Source of the DNA: an uncultured Lentisphaeraceae bacterium
Lineage (GTDB): Bacteria; Verrucomicrobiota; Kiritimatiellia; RFP12; DVOR01
Direction of reading: 5' to 3'
Length of the DNA stretch: 8,060 bases
NCBI GenBank assembly: GCA_946056345.1
Contig: CAMGJH010000037.1
Coordinates: 1-8,060, forward strand
Of the stretch, positions 6,610-8,060 are shown piece after piece (position 1 is the stretch's first letter; each line of letters opens with the position of its first letter). The notes under the pieces are model-generated. The model was not told the DNA's origin and did not search any database. It saw only the letters and a program-made list of their open reading frames with translations. The position numbers were made by a program, and so were the translations under genes.

Positions 6610-6652
6610 AAAAAAAGAAGCCCCCTTCGCCGTTTACCAGACCGAAGGGGGC
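6610..6652 (-). terminator. Intrinsic terminator after purM
   Basis: On the minus strand a perfect 10-bp stem GCCCCCTTCG / CGAAGGGGGC (6652-6643 with 6629-6620) closes a 13-nt loop, and is followed at once by TTCTTTTTTT (6619-6610). This is a textbook Rho-independent terminator, starting 13 nt after the purM stop. The other strand has no U-run after the stem, so it acts in one direction only. Because it ends 14 nt before the esterase start codon, it could act as an attenuator for that gene as well as ending the purM transcript. Confidence 0.92.
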
Positions 6653-6665
6653 GTAAGAGCCGGAT

Positions 6666-7697
6666 TTAGAGAACGTGAACGACCTTGTGGCCGGGGTTGA
6701 CGCCGCCGATGACGACGGGCTTCTCGCCGGCTTCTTCCAAGGCCTTGAGGGTGGCCCCGGCATCGGCTGTGGAGACGATGAGGATGAAGCCAATGCCCAT
6801 GTTGAAGACGCGGTACATCTCCTCCTTGGCCACGCCACCCTTCTCGCCGATGAACTTAAAGACCTGCGGGACCTCCCAGGCGGCCGAGTCGATGGTGACA
6901 TCGACGGTCTTGGGCAGGACGCGCGGGATGTTGTCGTAGAAGCCACCGCCGGTGATGTGGGCCATGCCGTGGATGTCGACGCCCGCTTCCATCACCTTGA
7001 GCACCGGCTTGAGGAAGCTCTTGTGGACGGCGAGGAGCGCGTCGGCGCAGGTGGTCTCCGTGCCCGGAAGGAGATCCTCGGGCTTGAGGCCTTCCTGCTC
7101 GAAGATGACCTTGCGCGCCAGAGAGAAGCCATTGGTCTGCAGACCGCCCGAGGGCAGGCCGATGAGCACGTCGCCCACCGCAATCTTCTCGCCGGTGATG
7201 ACCTTGTCCTTCTTCACTTGGCCGACGATGGTGCCCACGAGGTCATACTCGCCCACCGGGTAGAGGCCGGGCATTTCGGCGGTTTCGCCGCCCAGGAGCG
7301 CGCAGTTATTCTCGGCACAGGCCTTGCAGAGGCCCTTGACCACGTCGTTGAAGATGGCCGAGTCAAAGACCGAGGCGCCGATGTAGTCCAGGAAGAAGAG
7401 GGGCGTCGCGCCTTGCACGAGAATGTCGTTGACGCAGTGGTTGACGATGTCCTGCCCGACGGTGTCGTGGCGACCGGCCATCGCGGCGACTTTGAGCTTG
7501 GTGCCCACGCCATCGGCGGAGGCCACGAGAATGGTGTCGGCCCCGGGCGACTGGAAGAGCCCGCCGAAGCTGCCGATGCCACCGATCACGCCGGGGGTGA
7601 CCGTCTGCTTGACCATCTGCTTGATGGTCTCGATGCCGCTCATCTTCTTGTCGATATCCACGCCGGCTGCGGCGTAGGCGCTGTTCTGCTTATCCAT
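6666..7697 (-). CDS. purM: Phosphoribosylformylglycinamidine cyclo-ligase (AIR synthetase)
   Basis: 343 residues (E. coli PurM: 345). It converts formylglycinamidine ribonucleotide to aminoimidazole ribonucleotide using ATP, the fifth step of de novo purine synthesis, in the cytoplasm as a homodimer. Family motifs are present from end to end: YAAAGVDID (8-16), SADGVGTKLKV (60-70), the CVNDILVQGATPLFFLDY stretch (88-105), LGGETAEMPGLY (135-146), TGGGFYDNIPRVLP (249-262) and MYRVFNMGIG (294-303). The segment usually reading S-S-G-x-H-S-N-G is LPSGGLQTNG (181-190), with Gln for His and Thr for Ser; this looks like lineage variation, as everything else is intact. The start at 7697 gives the expected N-terminus. 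No good Shine-Dalgarno is seen; upstream is only AGACGAAACT before the ATG. The gene lies 43 bp after the end of an unrelated secreted-looking protein and is followed by its own strong terminator. No other pur gene is in view. Confidence 0.98.
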   Translation of the reverse strand: MDKQNSAYAAAGVDIDKKMSGIETIKQMVKQTVTPGVIGGIGSFGGLFQSPGADTILVASADGVGTKLKVAAMAGRHDTVGQDIVNHCVNDILVQGATPLFFLDYIGASVFDSAIFNDVVKGLCKACAENNCALLGGETAEMPGLYPVGEYDLVGTIVGQVKKDKVITGEKIAVGDVLIGLPSGGLQTNGFSLARKVIFEQEGLKPEDLLPGTETTCADALLAVHKSFLKPVLKVMEAGVDIHGMAHITGGGFYDNIPRVLPKTVDVTIDSAAWEVPQVFKFIGEKGGVAKEEMYRVFNMGIGFILIVSTADAGATLKALEEAGEKPVVIGGVNPGHKVVHVL

Positions 7698-7740
7698 AGT
7701 TTCGTCTGTCTTTCTGCTCTAGGATGAAAGGGAAAAGGGG

Positions 7741-8060
7741 TTATTCGGCGTCGACTTCGCCCGCATTCTCTGCCGGGGGATTGACCGAGACGGCGGCCTT
7801 GACGAAGCGCGCGTTCTCGGGATAGGGGATGACGACAGCCGAACCATCGGCGGCGGCCGTGACATTGACGGTCTGGATTGTCTCTTCGCCGCCCAGGCTC
7901 ACGCGCGAGGCGATGGTGAGCACGCCATTGATGGCCTTGAGGTCCACCGGCTCTTCACCCTCGGCGGCGGTATAACTGCCCGCGACGATGATGGTGCCGG
8001 CCTCAGGGTCGATGGCGATGATGGTAAGGCTCGGCTTGCCGCCGGCGTTCATTGCAAAGG
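7741..8060 (-). CDS. Unrecognised protein, C-terminal 105 residues (continues past the right edge)
   Basis: The frame is open through the right edge: codons before the first visible Met (at 8052) read Phe-Ala, with no stop, so this is most likely the tail of a longer gene rather than a small complete one. The visible part is rich in Ala, Val, Gly, Glu, Thr and Ile in short alternating runs (for example SLTIIAIDPEAGTIIVAG, DLKAINGVLTIASRVSLG, GSAVVIPYPENARFVKAAV), suggesting a beta-strand-rich, immunoglobulin-like or beta-sandwich fold. It ends in an acidic tail (PAENAGEVDAE). No Cys, catalytic motif or membrane helix is seen in this part. The style resembles the C-terminus of a large exported protein, but I do not recognise the family and cannot name a function. 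The stop is followed by a 43-bp gap to purM with no clear terminator, so read-through into purM is possible. Confidence 0.6.
   Translation of the reverse strand, partial: FAMNAGGKPSLTIIAIDPEAGTIIVAGSYTAAEGEEPVDLKAINGVLTIASRVSLGGEETIQTVNVTAAADGSAVVIPYPENARFVKAAVSVNPPAENAGEVDAE

Noticed and set aside
6596..6946. An in-frame N-terminal extension of the esterase reaching back to 6946
   Set aside because: It overlaps purM in another frame, runs through the terminator hairpin, and would bury a clear signal peptide and the strong Shine-Dalgarno at 6601-6606.
6675..7727. A 350-codon open frame on the plus strand opposite purM
   Set aside because: Antisense shadow of a fully conserved PurM; Asp/Val/Gly/Glu/Leu-biased with no recognisable domain.

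Overview
The window is a compact, GC-rich bacterial chromosome segment in which every supported gene lies on the minus strand, so transcription runs from high to low coordinates. The gene set fits a diderm (Gram-negative-type) bacterium: a TolQ/ExbB-TolR/ExbD proton-channel pair, a secreted esterase with a cleavable signal peptide, and GlnRS (direct Gln-tRNA charging). A tandem SGNH + sialate-O-acetylesterase architecture in a GC-rich genome makes me think of the Verrucomicrobiota/Lentisphaerota/Kiritimatiellota group, but that is a weak inference from gene style, not a demonstrated assignment.

Layout, in order of transcription. (1) 8060-7741: the 3' end of an unrecognised, beta-rich, probably secreted protein. 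(2) 7697-6666: purM, step 5 of de novo purine synthesis. (3) 6652-6610: a strong intrinsic terminator, whose U-tract ends only a few bases before the Shine-Dalgarno of the next gene. (4) 6595-4961: a 544-residue secreted protein with two esterase domains, each carrying a complete-looking catalytic set. (5) 4960-4813: the only sizeable intergenic gap (148 bp). It holds an inverted pair of near-identical GC-rich palindromes with complementary loops, and then an extended -10 promoter. (6) 4812-1: an apparent operon glnS - argS - exbB/tolQ-like - exbD/tolR-like - ftsK-like. Its genes are 19 bp apart, 4 bp apart, overlapping by 7 bp, and directly abutting. The last gene runs off the left edge and is seen only as its first 63 codons.

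The glnS operon joins two class I aminoacyl-tRNA synthetases to three inner-membrane proteins. The channel pair sits directly before a FtsK-like N-terminus, which suggests (inference) that it serves a Tol-like role in envelope constriction rather than TonB-dependent uptake; no TonB-like gene is visible. The rest is mostly housekeeping. I see no CRISPR array, insertion sequence, tRNA, rRNA or defence system. The items most worth a second look are the paired palindromes at 4902-4952, the terminator abutting the esterase gene, and the double-esterase architecture.
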